From: Methanothrix sp.
Lineage (GTDB): Archaea; Halobacteriota; Methanosarcinia; Methanotrichales; Methanotrichaceae
DNA length: 64,000 nt
Direction: 5' to 3'
Assembly (NCBI RefSeq): GCF_016706325.1
Contig: NZ_JADJJX010000001.1
Coordinates: forward strand, 930,001 to 994,000
This document shows positions 43,114-52,528 of the stretch, in pieces; positions within the stretch are counted from its first letter, which is position 1; the number at the start of each line of letters is the position of its first letter. Below the pieces are notes generated by a model. The model made no database searches. It worked only from the letters and a program-made list of their open reading frames with translations, and had not been told where the DNA came from. Made by a program: the position numbers and the translations under genes.

Positions 43114-44865
43114 CTAAGATTGCGCCTCCACCAGCCGGGCGTATCTTCCTTTCCGGGCGATGAGATCCTGATGCCTTCCCTGCTCCACTACCCGCCCCTC
43201 ATTTAAGACGAAGATCCAGTCCGCATCCACCACTGTGCTCAAGCGGTGGGCGATCATGATGGTGGTGCGAGCCCCTCCCCCCTCCATCAGAGCCTCCTTG
43301 ATTGCCCTCTCGTTCTCAGCATCCAGGCTGGAGGTGGCCTCATCCAGGACGAGTATGGGCGCTCCTTTCAGGAGGGCTCTGGCAATGGCGATCCTCTGTC
43401 GCTCTCCGCCGCTGAGGCGAACGCCCCTCTCCCCCACCAGGGTATCATACCCCTGGGGCAGGGTGGTTATGAAATCATGAATGCGGGCCTTGATAGCGAC
43501 CTCTTCCACCTCGGCGTCGCTCGCCTCTGCCCGGCCTAAGCGGATGTTCTCTCTGATGCTATCGCTGAATAGGAAGACATCCTGAGAGACCACTGAGAAC
43601 AGACTGCGTAGCTGCATCATGGGATAACAGCGCAGATCTATTCCACCGAGCAGTATCCTTCCCGCTTCCGGATCCCAAAAGCGGAGCATCAGATTGATCA
43701 CTGTGCTCTTTCCCGCTCCGCTCGCCCCCACCAATGCCACTGACGAGCCTGCGGGGATCTCCAGGCAGATAGAGTTTAAGATCAAAGGCTCATCAGGAGC
43801 ATATCGGAAGCTGACATCCTGCAGGGAGATGGATGGCTCTATGGACTCGATCGGAACTGCTGGAGCCAGGCCCGGCTCGTCCTTCACCACTGGCAGCTCA
43901 TCCAGTAGCAGAAAGAGTCTGCGAGCAGCAGCGCGGGTCAAAGAGAGCTGCTTGGAGATCTCGACCACAGAGGTTACGGAGAGAAATACGCTTGAGGCCA
44001 GGATCATAGTGGCGGGGAGAAAGCCTGGCGCCAGGGAATTCTGCCTTACCAGGATGCTGGCACACAGGAGCATGGCAAGAGTCCCCACAGAGACTATGCT
44101 GATGCTCGCTGCGCTTTGCAGCCCGATGTTTCTCGCCTGCCTGGCCTGCAATGCCAGCAGTGTGGCGGAGCTCTCAGATAGCTCCTCAATTCTCCGTCTG
44201 CTGTAGCCGAAAGAGAGAATCTCCTTCATTCCCTGAATCGTATCCAGCACCAGGGAGTTGAGAAGGGCCTGCTGCCCCCTCAGCCTATCCCCTAAGGCCG
44301 AGCCCAGCCAGAAGGCCAGCCTGGGCATGAGGATCAGCAGGATGAGAAATATGAGCAATACCTCTGCCAAAAGCAGATTGATTGTTGCCAGAGCGGCAAG
44401 GGCGATGATGGGGATGACAAAAGCCACTACCGCCGGCCCTGCTGTATGGGCGAAGAAGAACTCCAGCAATTCTATGTCAGATACTGCTGTGCTGACCAGA
44501 TCGCCTGTGCGCCTGTTGGCAAGCTTTGCCGGAGCGAGGGGCTCTATGGCCCAGAATAACTCATCCCTCAGGCCGACCTGGATGCGGAATGCTGCCACAT
44601 GAGATAGATAGGGGCCCAAATAACCAAAGGTCCCTCTGGCCAGGCCGAGGATGATCATAGCAGCAGCATAAGGATAAAGCTCCCCGGTGGCTGTGCCGGC
44701 CACTGCCCGGGCGAAGAGGGCGGCACCAAGAACGGCAACGCCGATCCCTGAGACCTGCCTTAAGATCTCGAATATTACGACCAGGCTCATCAGTCCCATA
44801 TGAGGGCGAATAGGATAGATCAGCCGGCGCCAAACCGATCTGGAATCGAGAAGCTCTCTTATCAC
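43114..44865 (-). CDS. ABC transporter, fused TMD-NBD (exporter fold), second subunit
   Basis: A 583-residue half-transporter with a six-helix TM domain (~20-310) and an NBD (~340-583). Walker A is GASGAGKSTVINLM, the signature is LSGGERQRIAIARALLKGAP, Walker B is ILVLDEATSSLD and the H-loop His is in IMIAHRLSTV. The layout resembles CydC and the exporter-fold siderophore importers YbtQ/IrtB, which cannot be told apart by eye. Its start overlaps the stop of the upstream partner by 4 nt, so the two form a heterodimer. A Gate protein follows in the operon. Confidence 0.9.
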   Translation of the reverse strand: MIRELLDSRSVWRRLIYPIRPHMGLMSLVVIFEILRQVSGIGVAVLGAALFARAVAGTATGELYPYAAAMIILGLARGTFGYLGPYLSHVAAFRIQVGLRDELFWAIEPLAPAKLANRRTGDLVSTAVSDIELLEFFFAHTAGPAVVAFVIPIIALAALATINLLLAEVLLIFLILLILMPRLAFWLGSALGDRLRGQQALLNSLVLDTIQGMKEILSFGYSRRRIEELSESSATLLALQARQARNIGLQSAASISIVSVGTLAMLLCASILVRQNSLAPGFLPATMILASSVFLSVTSVVEISKQLSLTRAAARRLFLLLDELPVVKDEPGLAPAVPIESIEPSISLQDVSFRYAPDEPLILNSICLEIPAGSSVALVGASGAGKSTVINLMLRFWDPEAGRILLGGIDLRCYPMMQLRSLFSVVSQDVFLFSDSIRENIRLGRAEASDAEVEEVAIKARIHDFITTLPQGYDTLVGERGVRLSGGERQRIAIARALLKGAPILVLDEATSSLDAENERAIKEALMEGGGARTTIMIAHRLSTVVDADWIFVLNEGRVVEQGRHQDLIARKGRYARLVEAQS

Positions 44866-46672
44866 AGCTCTCCTCCTGCCATAGCGAGGAGGCTGCTGCC
44901 GGCTTCCATGGACAGGGCATTTTCGTCATCCCCGCATTCTGGAATATCCAGGGACTGAGCCGCCACCAGATGGGCATAAATGCCTCCATTGGCCAGCAGC
45001 TCCTCATGGCTGCCGGACTCGGCGATTCTCCCCCTCTCCATGACTAAGATGCAGTCCGCCTTTCTGACTGTGCTCAGCCGATGGGCAATGATCATAACAG
45101 TGCGCTGGGACTGCAGACGGCCGAGGGCCTTCTGGATATCCTCCTCGTTTTCAGCATCGATGCTGGAGGTCGGCTCATCCAGGAGGAGGACTGGTGCCCC
45201 CTTGAGAAGAGCACGGGCAATGGCGATTCTCTGCCGCTCTCCTCCAGAGAGAAGCACCCCTCTCTCGCCTATGACTGTCTGGTAGCCTTCAGGAAGCGCC
45301 ACAATGAACTGATGAGCGTTGGCCGCCTCTGCCGCCCGGACGATCTCTTCATGGCTGGCCCCGGGATTCCCCAAGCGGAGGTTATTCTCCACAGTATCAT
45401 AGAACAGGTAGGGCTCCTGAGCCACCAGCGCCATTTGGCTGCGCAGGAAATTGAGGGGCAGGCTGCGAATATCATATCCTCCCAGGAGTATTCTGCCCTC
45501 TTGGGGATCGTGAAAGCGGAAGAGGAGATCGATGACTGTGCTCTTGCCAGTTCCAGTCGCTCCCACCAGAGCCACAGTGCTGCCCGGCTTCACCTCAAAT
45601 GATATGTTATGCAAGACCGGCCTATCACAGTGATAAGAGAAGAAAACCCCCTCAAATCTGATCTCGGGCTCGATAGCAGAAGGTGCTATAGCCTGGCTGT
45701 CCAGGACCTCTGGGCGCTGATCTAACAGCTCGAATATGGCGTTCGCTGATCTTCTTCCCTGAAGGCTGTAGTGGTGATATAAAAGCAGATTGCTGACATG
45801 CTCGTAGAAGAGCGAGCCCAACAATAGGACCATCACCAGCTTGTCCATCAACAGGCCCCCTGGCTGAGGCGGAATGATGAGACGATCATAGTCAGGGAGT
45901 AGCCCAGAACTGGGACCACCTCGGAGACGAAGCTGGCCCCGAAGTAGAGCTGCAGGCTCTGCACCAATGCCCTCTCCAGGTCCCTGGACCTTCTATGAAG
46001 CTCTTGCCCCCGGCGTTCTGACTGGTTGAAGAGCTTGAGGGTGGCCAGACCCTGAAGGCTCTCGGCGAAGTAAGCAGATAGCTCCCGGTACGTCTCCCAT
46101 GCCCTTCTCCCCACCTTCCACTCCTCCAGATTGGTGAATATCAGCAGGGAAAGGGGAACCAGGGGAACAAAGGCCAGAAGCATCAGGGCAGAGATAAGAT
46201 CCACATAGATGGCAAAGCCCAAGAAGAGAAGAACGGGCATGACCAGACAGAGAGCCATGTAGGGAACATAAAGACCCACATAGGCCTCAAGCGCCTCCAC
46301 CCCATCCAAGACCGTGGTGGCCAGGGCGCTTGTATTGCGCATCTCGACGAAGGAGGGGCCCAGATCGAGAAGATGCTGATTGATCCTCTCTCTGATGCTT
46401 CTCTTGACCATGGCGGCGGAACGCTGGGAGGTGATATCCCTGGAGGCCTCGGCGATGGCTCGCAGGCCAATGGCCGCCAGCATGCCTGCGAATAGATCCA
46501 GCATGGAGAGGAGAGGGCGACCATCATATATTCCCACGATGATCCTTCCCGCCAGGAAGAGGAGGGCGATGTTGGCCGTAGATCCCATCAGGCCAGACAG
46601 GAAGGTGAGGGCGATCCAGCGCCTCGCGCCAGGGGCGAACTTCAAAACCCTTTTATCGATTAAGCCTTCCAT
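44862..46672 (-). pseudogene. ABC transporter, fused TMD-NBD, first subunit (one frameshift)
   Basis: The TM domain is in one frame (46672-45848) and the last helices plus NBD in another (45851-44862). Restoring a sixth G to the G5 run (45856-45860) gives a continuous LSQGG-LLMDKLVMVLLLGS of normal length (~603 residues). The NBD is intact: Walker A GATGTGKSTVIDLL, signature LSGGERQRIAIARALLKGAP, Walker B VLLLDEPTSSID. A homopolymer indel in an otherwise perfect gene suggests a sequencing error or very recent mutation. It pairs with the 43114-44865 subunit. Confidence 0.8.
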
Positions 46673-47004
46673 GTTCCCCTTCTTTGCTGCAGCCTCTCTT
46701 CTGCGCTATAAAATCAAACCCAGTCGTGTTACACATATTAATAAATCTGTCGTATGCGATATTATAAATTCATATTATTATCCCGTCTTGGAGGTGAATG
46801 AGAATGAATCGGGCTTCTGCTCGCCGAAGTTGGTGAGAGGCAGCTCACTTCCTCCTGATTTCATCCATCCATGCCGATTGGGTGCCCCAGACCCTCCATC
46901 CGCCTGCATTGGACGGCCCATGGCATAAGCCTCAAAATAGCACTTTATGTAGAAAAGTTAATATTATATCATCACTTCATCGATTCCTGTGTAGGTGGTA
47001 TGCT
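46673..47004. other. Divergent intergenic region before MC1 gene
   Basis: About 330 bp between the leftward ABC operon and the rightward MC1 gene. I see no gene. AT-rich stretches at ~46730-46790 (towards the ABC operon) and ~46950-46975 (towards MC1) are likely promoters. The MC1 SD, AGGTGG, is at 46993-46998. Confidence 0.45.
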
Positions 47005-47277
47005 TTGAAAGAGAAGAGGAATTTCGCCCTCCGTGATGCCGCTGGCAATGAAGTTGGCATCTATACTGGAATAGCACCCAGGCAGGCAGCCCTCAAAGTG
47101 GCGAGCAGAGGGGTCAAGGATATAAGATTGAGGGAAAGGGGCACAAAAAAGGTCCATATATATCAGGGCAACAGAAGAAAGGTAAAAAAGCCGAAGAACG
47201 CTCCGGCCTGGATGCCCGATAAGATCTGGAAGCCGACGGTGAAGAAGATTGGGGTAGAGAGGCTGGAGAAGATCTGA
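47005..47277 (+). CDS. Chromosomal protein MC1
   Basis: A 90-residue basic DNA-bending protein of the MC1 family, typical of Methanosarcinales and some haloarchaea. It opens KEKRNFALRDAAGNEVGIY, continues PRQAALKVASRGVKDIRLRE and RGTKKVHIYQG, and ends with the conserved NAPAWMPDKIWKPTVKKIG. MC1 binds as a monomer and sharply bends DNA. The TTG at 47005 is chosen because of the AGGTGG SD 6 nt upstream and because the paralogue at 60591 also starts with TTG and has identical length. A second copy lies 13.5 kb away. Confidence 0.93.
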   Translation: MKEKRNFALRDAAGNEVGIYTGIAPRQAALKVASRGVKDIRLRERGTKKVHIYQGNRRKVKKPKNAPAWMPDKIWKPTVKKIGVERLEKI

Positions 47278-47502
47278 GCTCATCATTGCTCTGTCAGAGG
47301 AGGCGGCCAGCACATCTCCCGTGTTGGCCCTGTCATCTGCCCAAGCCCTCATCCTGAGAAATAACAATTATCTAAACTTGATTATGATTAAATTCTAATA
47401 TCAATTTGATTGATATGTCGGCATGCAACAGCTACCATCTCCTGTCTGCAGAATGGAGCACCCCGGCTGCAGGATGGTGAGCTGGGCAGAGGAAGGATGG
47501 TG

Positions 47503-48774
47503 ATGAGACCCTTAAAAGCGCTGATGCTGGCCTTTGCATTATTGATGCTCTCTGCATCGGGCAACGGCTATGTCCTGCATATCTTCGGCAATGCCAATCT
47601 CGACGATGATATCAATGACCAGGATTTAGAATATCTGGAGAGAGTGATAGAAGGAACCAAAGAGCCCACATGGCTCTCTGATGCGGATAATAATGGAAAG
47701 ATAGATGAATCAGATATCTCACTGGTAAAGAGCATCATCAGCGGAGTCCCAAGCGAGATCACAATCGTCGACTCAGACAACAAGACTGTGACTGTTAAGC
47801 AGCCCCTGGAGAGGCTGGTCATCTATAACCACCAGTGCGCTGAGATCCTCCAGCTCCTGGGGCTGGAGGAGAGGGTGGTGGGGGTCAGGGACACATTCGC
47901 TGAGCAGCCCAACAGGTTCCCCCGATTGAGCAAGTATCAGAGCATAGGCAGCATAGGAGAGCCTGATCTGGAGGCAGTCCTGAAGACCAATCCCGATGCC
48001 ATCATAGCCTATACCCAGTATCCATCTGAAGAGTCGCTGGACGATAAGCTCCCCCCAGAGGTTAAGGTCCTGCGATTCGATTGTGAGTGCAGCGGCCAAG
48101 GCCCCGACGACATGAGAGAGAGAGTCAGATTGCTCGGGATCCTGATGGACGCAAGGGATAGGGCAGAGGAGTATCTTCAGTGGCATGACGCCATCCTCGA
48201 CCGGGTGGAGGAGGAGGTCGGCGAGATCCCCCAGAATGAAAGGGCACGGGTATACCTGGAGAGCACACCCGAGGGCGACTGGCCTGCAAGCTCGCGAACG
48301 GCTATTGGTGTCGGCCATGCCGCCAACAAGGTGGTGGAGATGGCAGGAGGCGTCAACATTGCTGCAGGCCACCTCCCCGGATATAAGGATAGAGCCTCTG
48401 AGTATGGCGATATAGAGACGGAGTGGGTCCTATCCCAAAATCCGGAGATAATCGTAGGCCGGGCCATGGGTTCAGGGATCAGGCCGTATGAAAATGCCAA
48501 TGGCAGCCCTCTTGAAGGATATGCTCAGGATATCAGGAGCCTGCCGGGATTCGATGAGGTCCAGGCTGTGAAAAACAATAGGATATACATCATAACCAAT
48601 GACTATGCAATAACGCCCAACTACCCCTCTGCCGTCCTCCTTCTGGCCGGATGGTTCTATCCGGATCGATTCGCAGATAGCGATCCCCAGGCAGCTCACC
48701 AGGAGTATGTGAATATGATGGGCTTGGACTACGATGTCTGGGAGAAGGGTGCGTTCTTCTTCCCCGAGAAGTAA
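47503..48774 (+). CDS. Dockerin-fused substrate-binding protein
   Basis: A ~423-residue exported protein. The ATG at 47503 fits a GAGGAAGG SD; frames further upstream lack a signal. Signal peptide (LKALMLAFALLMLSASG), dockerin-like domain with loops NANLDDDINDQDL and DADNNGKIDESDI, then a PF01497-type domain (KQPLERLVIYNHQCAEILQL; GEPDLEAVLKTNPDAIIAYT). The C-lobe carries WVLSQNPEIIVGRAMG and NYPSAVLLLAGWFYPDRFA. It is a close duplicate of the gene at 50549-51820, with the more distant 48848 paralogue between them. No ABC permease or ATPase of the matching type is nearby. Confidence 0.88.
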   Translation: MRPLKALMLAFALLMLSASGNGYVLHIFGNANLDDDINDQDLEYLERVIEGTKEPTWLSDADNNGKIDESDISLVKSIISGVPSEITIVDSDNKTVTVKQPLERLVIYNHQCAEILQLLGLEERVVGVRDTFAEQPNRFPRLSKYQSIGSIGEPDLEAVLKTNPDAIIAYTQYPSEESLDDKLPPEVKVLRFDCECSGQGPDDMRERVRLLGILMDARDRAEEYLQWHDAILDRVEEEVGEIPQNERARVYLESTPEGDWPASSRTAIGVGHAANKVVEMAGGVNIAAGHLPGYKDRASEYGDIETEWVLSQNPEIIVGRAMGSGIRPYENANGSPLEGYAQDIRSLPGFDEVQAVKNNRIYIITNDYAITPNYPSAVLLLAGWFYPDRFADSDPQAAHQEYVNMMGLDYDVWEKGAFFFPEK

Positions 48775-48847
48775 GCAGAGGATCCGGGATATATTCCGGC
48801 TGAGGTTGATGAATTCGACGTCTGTCATGAGAAAGGAGATGCGATAA

Positions 48848-50224
48848 TTGAGAGCAGATAAAATCTTAGTACTGGCGCTGGCCCTACTCGCCAGTATCAT
48901 TACCCTGTCATCGGGGTCAGGCTATGTGCTCAATGTCTTTGGCAATGCCAACATGGACGGCACAATCGACCAGGAGGATATAGCAACCCTCAGAGAGATC
49001 ATCAGCAATAATATGAGCCCTACCGAGCTTGCCGATGCCAACCTCGATGGCGAGGTCGATTTGCGGGATATAGCCCAGGTGGAGATGATCATCAATGGAA
49101 CAGAGAAGAACCTGACCATTCTGGACGGCAACCATTTGCCCATCACCATCAACAAGCCTGTGGAGAGAATCGTGGTCGAATATCTGGATAATGCCGATCT
49201 GATGCAGATTCTCAAGAGGACGGATAAGGTGGTGGGGGTGGACCTGGCAGTGGCCAAATCCCCGGCGGAGTTCCCGGAGCTGTCAAACCGGACGTGTGTG
49301 GGAGCCATGCACAAGGAGCCGGACTATGAGAAGGTATTGAGCCTTGATCCCGATCTGCTCTTGGTATTCTCCAATGCCACCCAGGAGAAGGATAAGAACC
49401 TGCCTGGAGTGCCAGTGCTCTTTGCCGGCCTGTACTATCCCGACCTCCTCAGACCTGAGAGCTCCCCTTTCACCGATGCAGTGCGCAAGCTAGGCTATGT
49501 CCTTGACGCCCAACAGGATGCAGAAGAGTATATCCAATGGCATATAGGTTCTCTCAACAGACTGATTGAGAGCACAGGAAGCATTCCTGATAGCATGAGG
49601 CCGACAGTCCTGGTGGCCGCCTATCCCGGAGCTGAGGAGAAGAGCATATTCACCTTTGCCAAGATAGATACCCTTACCAGCATGGTGGATCTGGCCGGTG
49701 GGAGGACGGTGGCAGCCGACTTGCCTGATTTTATGAAGTCCACTTATAGAATAGAGGTGGACCCGGAGTGGGTCTTGCAGGAAGATCCGGATTATATCGT
49801 CTTGCTGGTTGTTGCCACCACCTACAGTGGCCTGGTGATGGATCCGCCCAGCGGCTACGATGCCGATGACCCCACTGGAATGAAGGAGGCTCTTGAGGCC
49901 TTTGTGAGCCGCCCGGAGTATGCCAACCTCAGAGCAGTGCAGAACGGCGATGTTTACATATTGAGCGGCAACATGAGAAATGATGCCAGTAAGGGACTCA
50001 TCGGCGCAGCCTACCTGGCGCGGATCTTCCATCCCGAAGAGGCGGAGATGGATCCAGAGGATCTGCATCAGGAGTACTTGCAGAGGTTCCTGGGCCTGGA
50101 TTACGATCTGGACCAGCATGGTGTATTCATATATCCCCCTCTGATCAAAGGCCCCGGAGAGCTGGGCGGCGTGCCTGACAGCTACTATGAGATGGTGGCA
50201 GGAAATATAACCCCAAGGGCATGA
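48848..50224 (+). CDS. Dockerin-fused substrate-binding protein, longest paralogue
   Basis: A 458-residue exported protein starting at TTG 48848 with an AAAGGAGAT SD. Signal peptide (KILVLALALLASIITLSSG), dockerin-like domain (loops NANMDGTIDQEDI and DANLDGEVDLRDI), and a PF01497-type domain (NKPVERIVVEYLDNADLMQI; EPDYEKVLSLDPDLLLVFSN). The ligand-binding lobes differ clearly from the flanking pair, suggesting a different ligand. A ~20-residue C-terminal extension (GGVPDSYYEMVAGNITPRA) is unique to this copy. A T-rich terminator follows at ~50285-50291. Confidence 0.88.
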   Translation: MRADKILVLALALLASIITLSSGSGYVLNVFGNANMDGTIDQEDIATLREIISNNMSPTELADANLDGEVDLRDIAQVEMIINGTEKNLTILDGNHLPITINKPVERIVVEYLDNADLMQILKRTDKVVGVDLAVAKSPAEFPELSNRTCVGAMHKEPDYEKVLSLDPDLLLVFSNATQEKDKNLPGVPVLFAGLYYPDLLRPESSPFTDAVRKLGYVLDAQQDAEEYIQWHIGSLNRLIESTGSIPDSMRPTVLVAAYPGAEEKSIFTFAKIDTLTSMVDLAGGRTVAADLPDFMKSTYRIEVDPEWVLQEDPDYIVLLVVATTYSGLVMDPPSGYDADDPTGMKEALEAFVSRPEYANLRAVQNGDVYILSGNMRNDASKGLIGAAYLARIFHPEEAEMDPEDLHQEYLQRFLGLDYDLDQHGVFIYPPLIKGPGELGGVPDSYYEMVAGNITPRA

Positions 50225-50274
50225 AAAAGGTCGAATGCAGGCCCTTTGCCTCCAGTAAGCCCTTTTTCATCCTC

Positions 50275-50291
50275 GATTTTTCGATTTTTTT
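50275..50291 (+). terminator. T-rich terminator after dockerin-SBP
   Basis: Two T-runs separated by CGA (TCGATTTTTCGATTTTTTT) follow the stop by ~50 nt, a likely archaeal terminator. Confidence 0.5.
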
Positions 50292-50548
50292 GCAGCATAT
50301 CAAACCGCTCCTGGCAGAATGCCTATGCATTTAATCTCCAGTGACAGTAGCCTGCCTATAGCTAATTATAATAGAATCTAAACACGTGACTATATAAACA
50401 CAATCAAGATTGATATTCGTAATAATTCCCTTGATTTAGTTATGATTAAATAGTAAAATGCCCTAAGACGGAATGCTGCATTGACGGCTCCTCCGCCCTT
50501 TTGCAGCAGCTCAGGCGGACCGGCCATCCTGCAGAAGGAGACTGAAAT
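50292..50548. other. Intergenic promoter region of dockerin-SBP
   Basis: No gene. TTAGTTATGATTAAAT at ~50436-50451 resembles TTGATTATGATTAAAT near 47378-47393 upstream of the closely related paralogue, so it may be a shared promoter or regulator site for the two duplicates. Confidence 0.4.
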
Positions 50549-51820
50549 ATGAGATATCAGATAGCAATAATGCTGGCACTATGCAGTTTGGTGGTTTCGG
50601 CATCGGCGGGAGATTATGTCCTGCATATCTTCGGCAATGCCAATCTTGATGACGATATCGACGAGCAAGACCTGGCATATCTGCAGGGGATAATAGACGA
50701 CAAAGAGAGGCAAAATTGGCTTTCAGATGCTGATAACAATGGGAAGATAGACAGATCCGATATCACTCAAGTGGAACGAATCATAAACGGCACTCAGACA
50801 GAAATCACAATCGTCGACTCAGACAACAAGACTGTGACCATAAAGCAGCCCCTGGAGAGGCTGGTGATCTACACCCATCAGTGTGCGGAGATACTGCAGC
50901 TGCTGGGAGTGCAGGACAGGGTGGTAGGCGTTCGGGACACATTTGCCCAGCAGCCCAATAGATTCCCCAAGATGAGCCAGGATCTGAACATAGGCAGTGG
51001 AGGAGAGCCTGATGTCGAGGCCGTCTTGAATAGCAATCCCGACGCCATACTGGCCTATACCTTTTACCCAACAGAGATGGCCCTGGATGAAAAGCTTCCA
51101 GCAGATGTGAAGGTTCTCCGGTTCGATTGCGAATGCAGCGGCCTTGGCCCTGATGCCATGCGAGAGAAAGTAAAGCTTCTGGGAATCCTGCTGGGAGCCA
51201 GGGCCAAAGCGAATGAGTATCTGGAATGGCATGATCGTTGCCTCTCTCAGGTGGAGGAACGCATCAATGGAATTGCTCTGGACGATCGGGTGAAGGTCTA
51301 CCTGGAGAGCACTCCAGAAGGGGACAAACCATTGGTCTCTCGCACGGCCATAGGCACAGGGCATGCCGCTCACAAGCTGGTCGAGATGGCGGGAGGAGAG
51401 AATATCGCTGCCGGCTTTCTTCCCTCATATGAGGACACTCCGATGGAATACGGCGAGATAGAGACGGAATGGGTTCTCTCCCAAAATCCAGAGGTTATTG
51501 TGGGCCGGGCCATGGGCAAAGGGATCAGGCCTTATGAGAACGAGAACGATAGCCTTCTGCAGGAGTATGTCGAGGAGATGAAGAGCCTTCCTGGATTCGA
51601 TAATGTCTCAGCAGTCCGTACCGACAGGATATATATCATCACCAATGACTACGCTGTGACCCCCAACTATCCCTCCGCTCTGATGCTTTTGGCCAAATGG
51701 TTCTATCCGGATCAATTTGCAGATCTGGATCCGCAGGCAGCTCATCAGGAGTATGTCAATATGATGGGCCTGGACTATGATGTCCGGGAGAAGGGCGCGT
51801 TCTTCTACCCGCCGCTGTAA
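50549..51820 (+). CDS. Dockerin-fused substrate-binding protein, duplicate of 47503
   Basis: A 423-residue exported protein. Signal peptide (1-21), dockerin-like domain with loops NANLDDDIDEQDL and DADNNGKIDRSDI, then a PF01497-type domain nearly collinear with the 47503 gene: CAEILQLLGVQDRVVGVRDT, VKVLRFDCECSGLGPDAMRE, LESTPEGDKPLVSRTAIGTG and AHQEYVNMMGLDYDV are shared almost word for word. The pair arose by recent duplication. An AGAAGGAGA SD lies just before the ATG. The conserved DCEC and ESTPEG stretches may line the ligand pocket. Confidence 0.88.
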   Translation: MRYQIAIMLALCSLVVSASAGDYVLHIFGNANLDDDIDEQDLAYLQGIIDDKERQNWLSDADNNGKIDRSDITQVERIINGTQTEITIVDSDNKTVTIKQPLERLVIYTHQCAEILQLLGVQDRVVGVRDTFAQQPNRFPKMSQDLNIGSGGEPDVEAVLNSNPDAILAYTFYPTEMALDEKLPADVKVLRFDCECSGLGPDAMREKVKLLGILLGARAKANEYLEWHDRCLSQVEERINGIALDDRVKVYLESTPEGDKPLVSRTAIGTGHAAHKLVEMAGGENIAAGFLPSYEDTPMEYGEIETEWVLSQNPEVIVGRAMGKGIRPYENENDSLLQEYVEEMKSLPGFDNVSAVRTDRIYIITNDYAVTPNYPSALMLLAKWFYPDQFADLDPQAAHQEYVNMMGLDYDVREKGAFFYPPL

Positions 51821-52208
51821 GGGGATGCCCTGACAACCCAAGGAGGGCGATAAGGGGCTGAAGGATCTTCTTCCTTTGGCCCCGATCCCAGGAGAGCTTC
51901 ATATTCCAGAACGGCTTAAGAGGAGAGGGTGCTTCTCTCGTTCACCATTAATAATACCTAATATAAAAACAAGATCGTATCATATTTAAAGATATTAGTA
52001 CCCTCTGCGAATAAAGCATCGCGTCTGCAAATTAAGTCGCTCCAAAAAGGGAGTCTACATGCAGAGCCAGTGACAAGGAAAAGGCTAAATATAATAAACA
52101 TCTATAGTCTATTTGTTAAGTTAGATCAAATTGAGAATGCATGAGAGATTCAGGGCCCCACCTCCTCCCTGAATTTCCCAAGCAAGCTCTTCAAGGAAAG
52201 CCCCGCAG
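51821..52208. other. Intergenic region
   Basis: About 390 bp between convergent genes. No supported gene or RNA; the sequence is AT-rich after ~51940. Confidence 0.4.
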
Positions 52209-52439
52209 TCAGTCCCTCTCCGGCCCCTCGTCCATTTCAAACTCCATAGAGGCGGCCACCTCATCGATCAAAGGCCCCAGCTTATCCTTCATCTCCGGCC
52301 TCAACTCGATCAGCTTGAAGAATATCATCATCTTGCTGGCCATGCTTATCTCCTCAAGCTCTGCACCAATCTCCTCCAGGCAATCATTGATGGAGATGAG
52401 CGTATCAGAGATCTCCTGCAGGACTTCAATCTGAGTCAT
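52209..52439 (-). CDS. Small coiled-coil protein of unknown function
   Basis: A 76-residue acidic, helical protein. The ATG at 52439 is chosen for its GAGGTG SD; the frame extends to 52517 without an SD. Heptad-like spacing runs through EVLQEISDTLISINDCLEEI and GAELEEISMASKMMIFFKLI, and the end is a Glu/Asp-rich tail. It has no TM helix and no recognised family. It precedes the damaged M50 protease gene by ~90 bp in the opposite gene order, so co-transcription is not certain. Confidence 0.6.
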   Translation of the reverse strand: MTQIEVLQEISDTLISINDCLEEIGAELEEISMASKMMIFFKLIELRPEMKDKLGPLIDEVAASMEFEMDEGPERD

Positions 52440-52528
52440 CTTCCAAACACCTCTCTTCCGCTCCCTGCACACATATTGATATAGCTGACCCTTAAGAGCA
52501 GGGGAATGGTTGAGCATCTCTTATTTTA

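Noticed and set aside
21949..51820. Dockerins as evidence of a cellulosome
   Set aside because: No glycoside hydrolase or cohesin is present; all dockerin-like domains are fused to binding proteins of the iron/corrinoid type.
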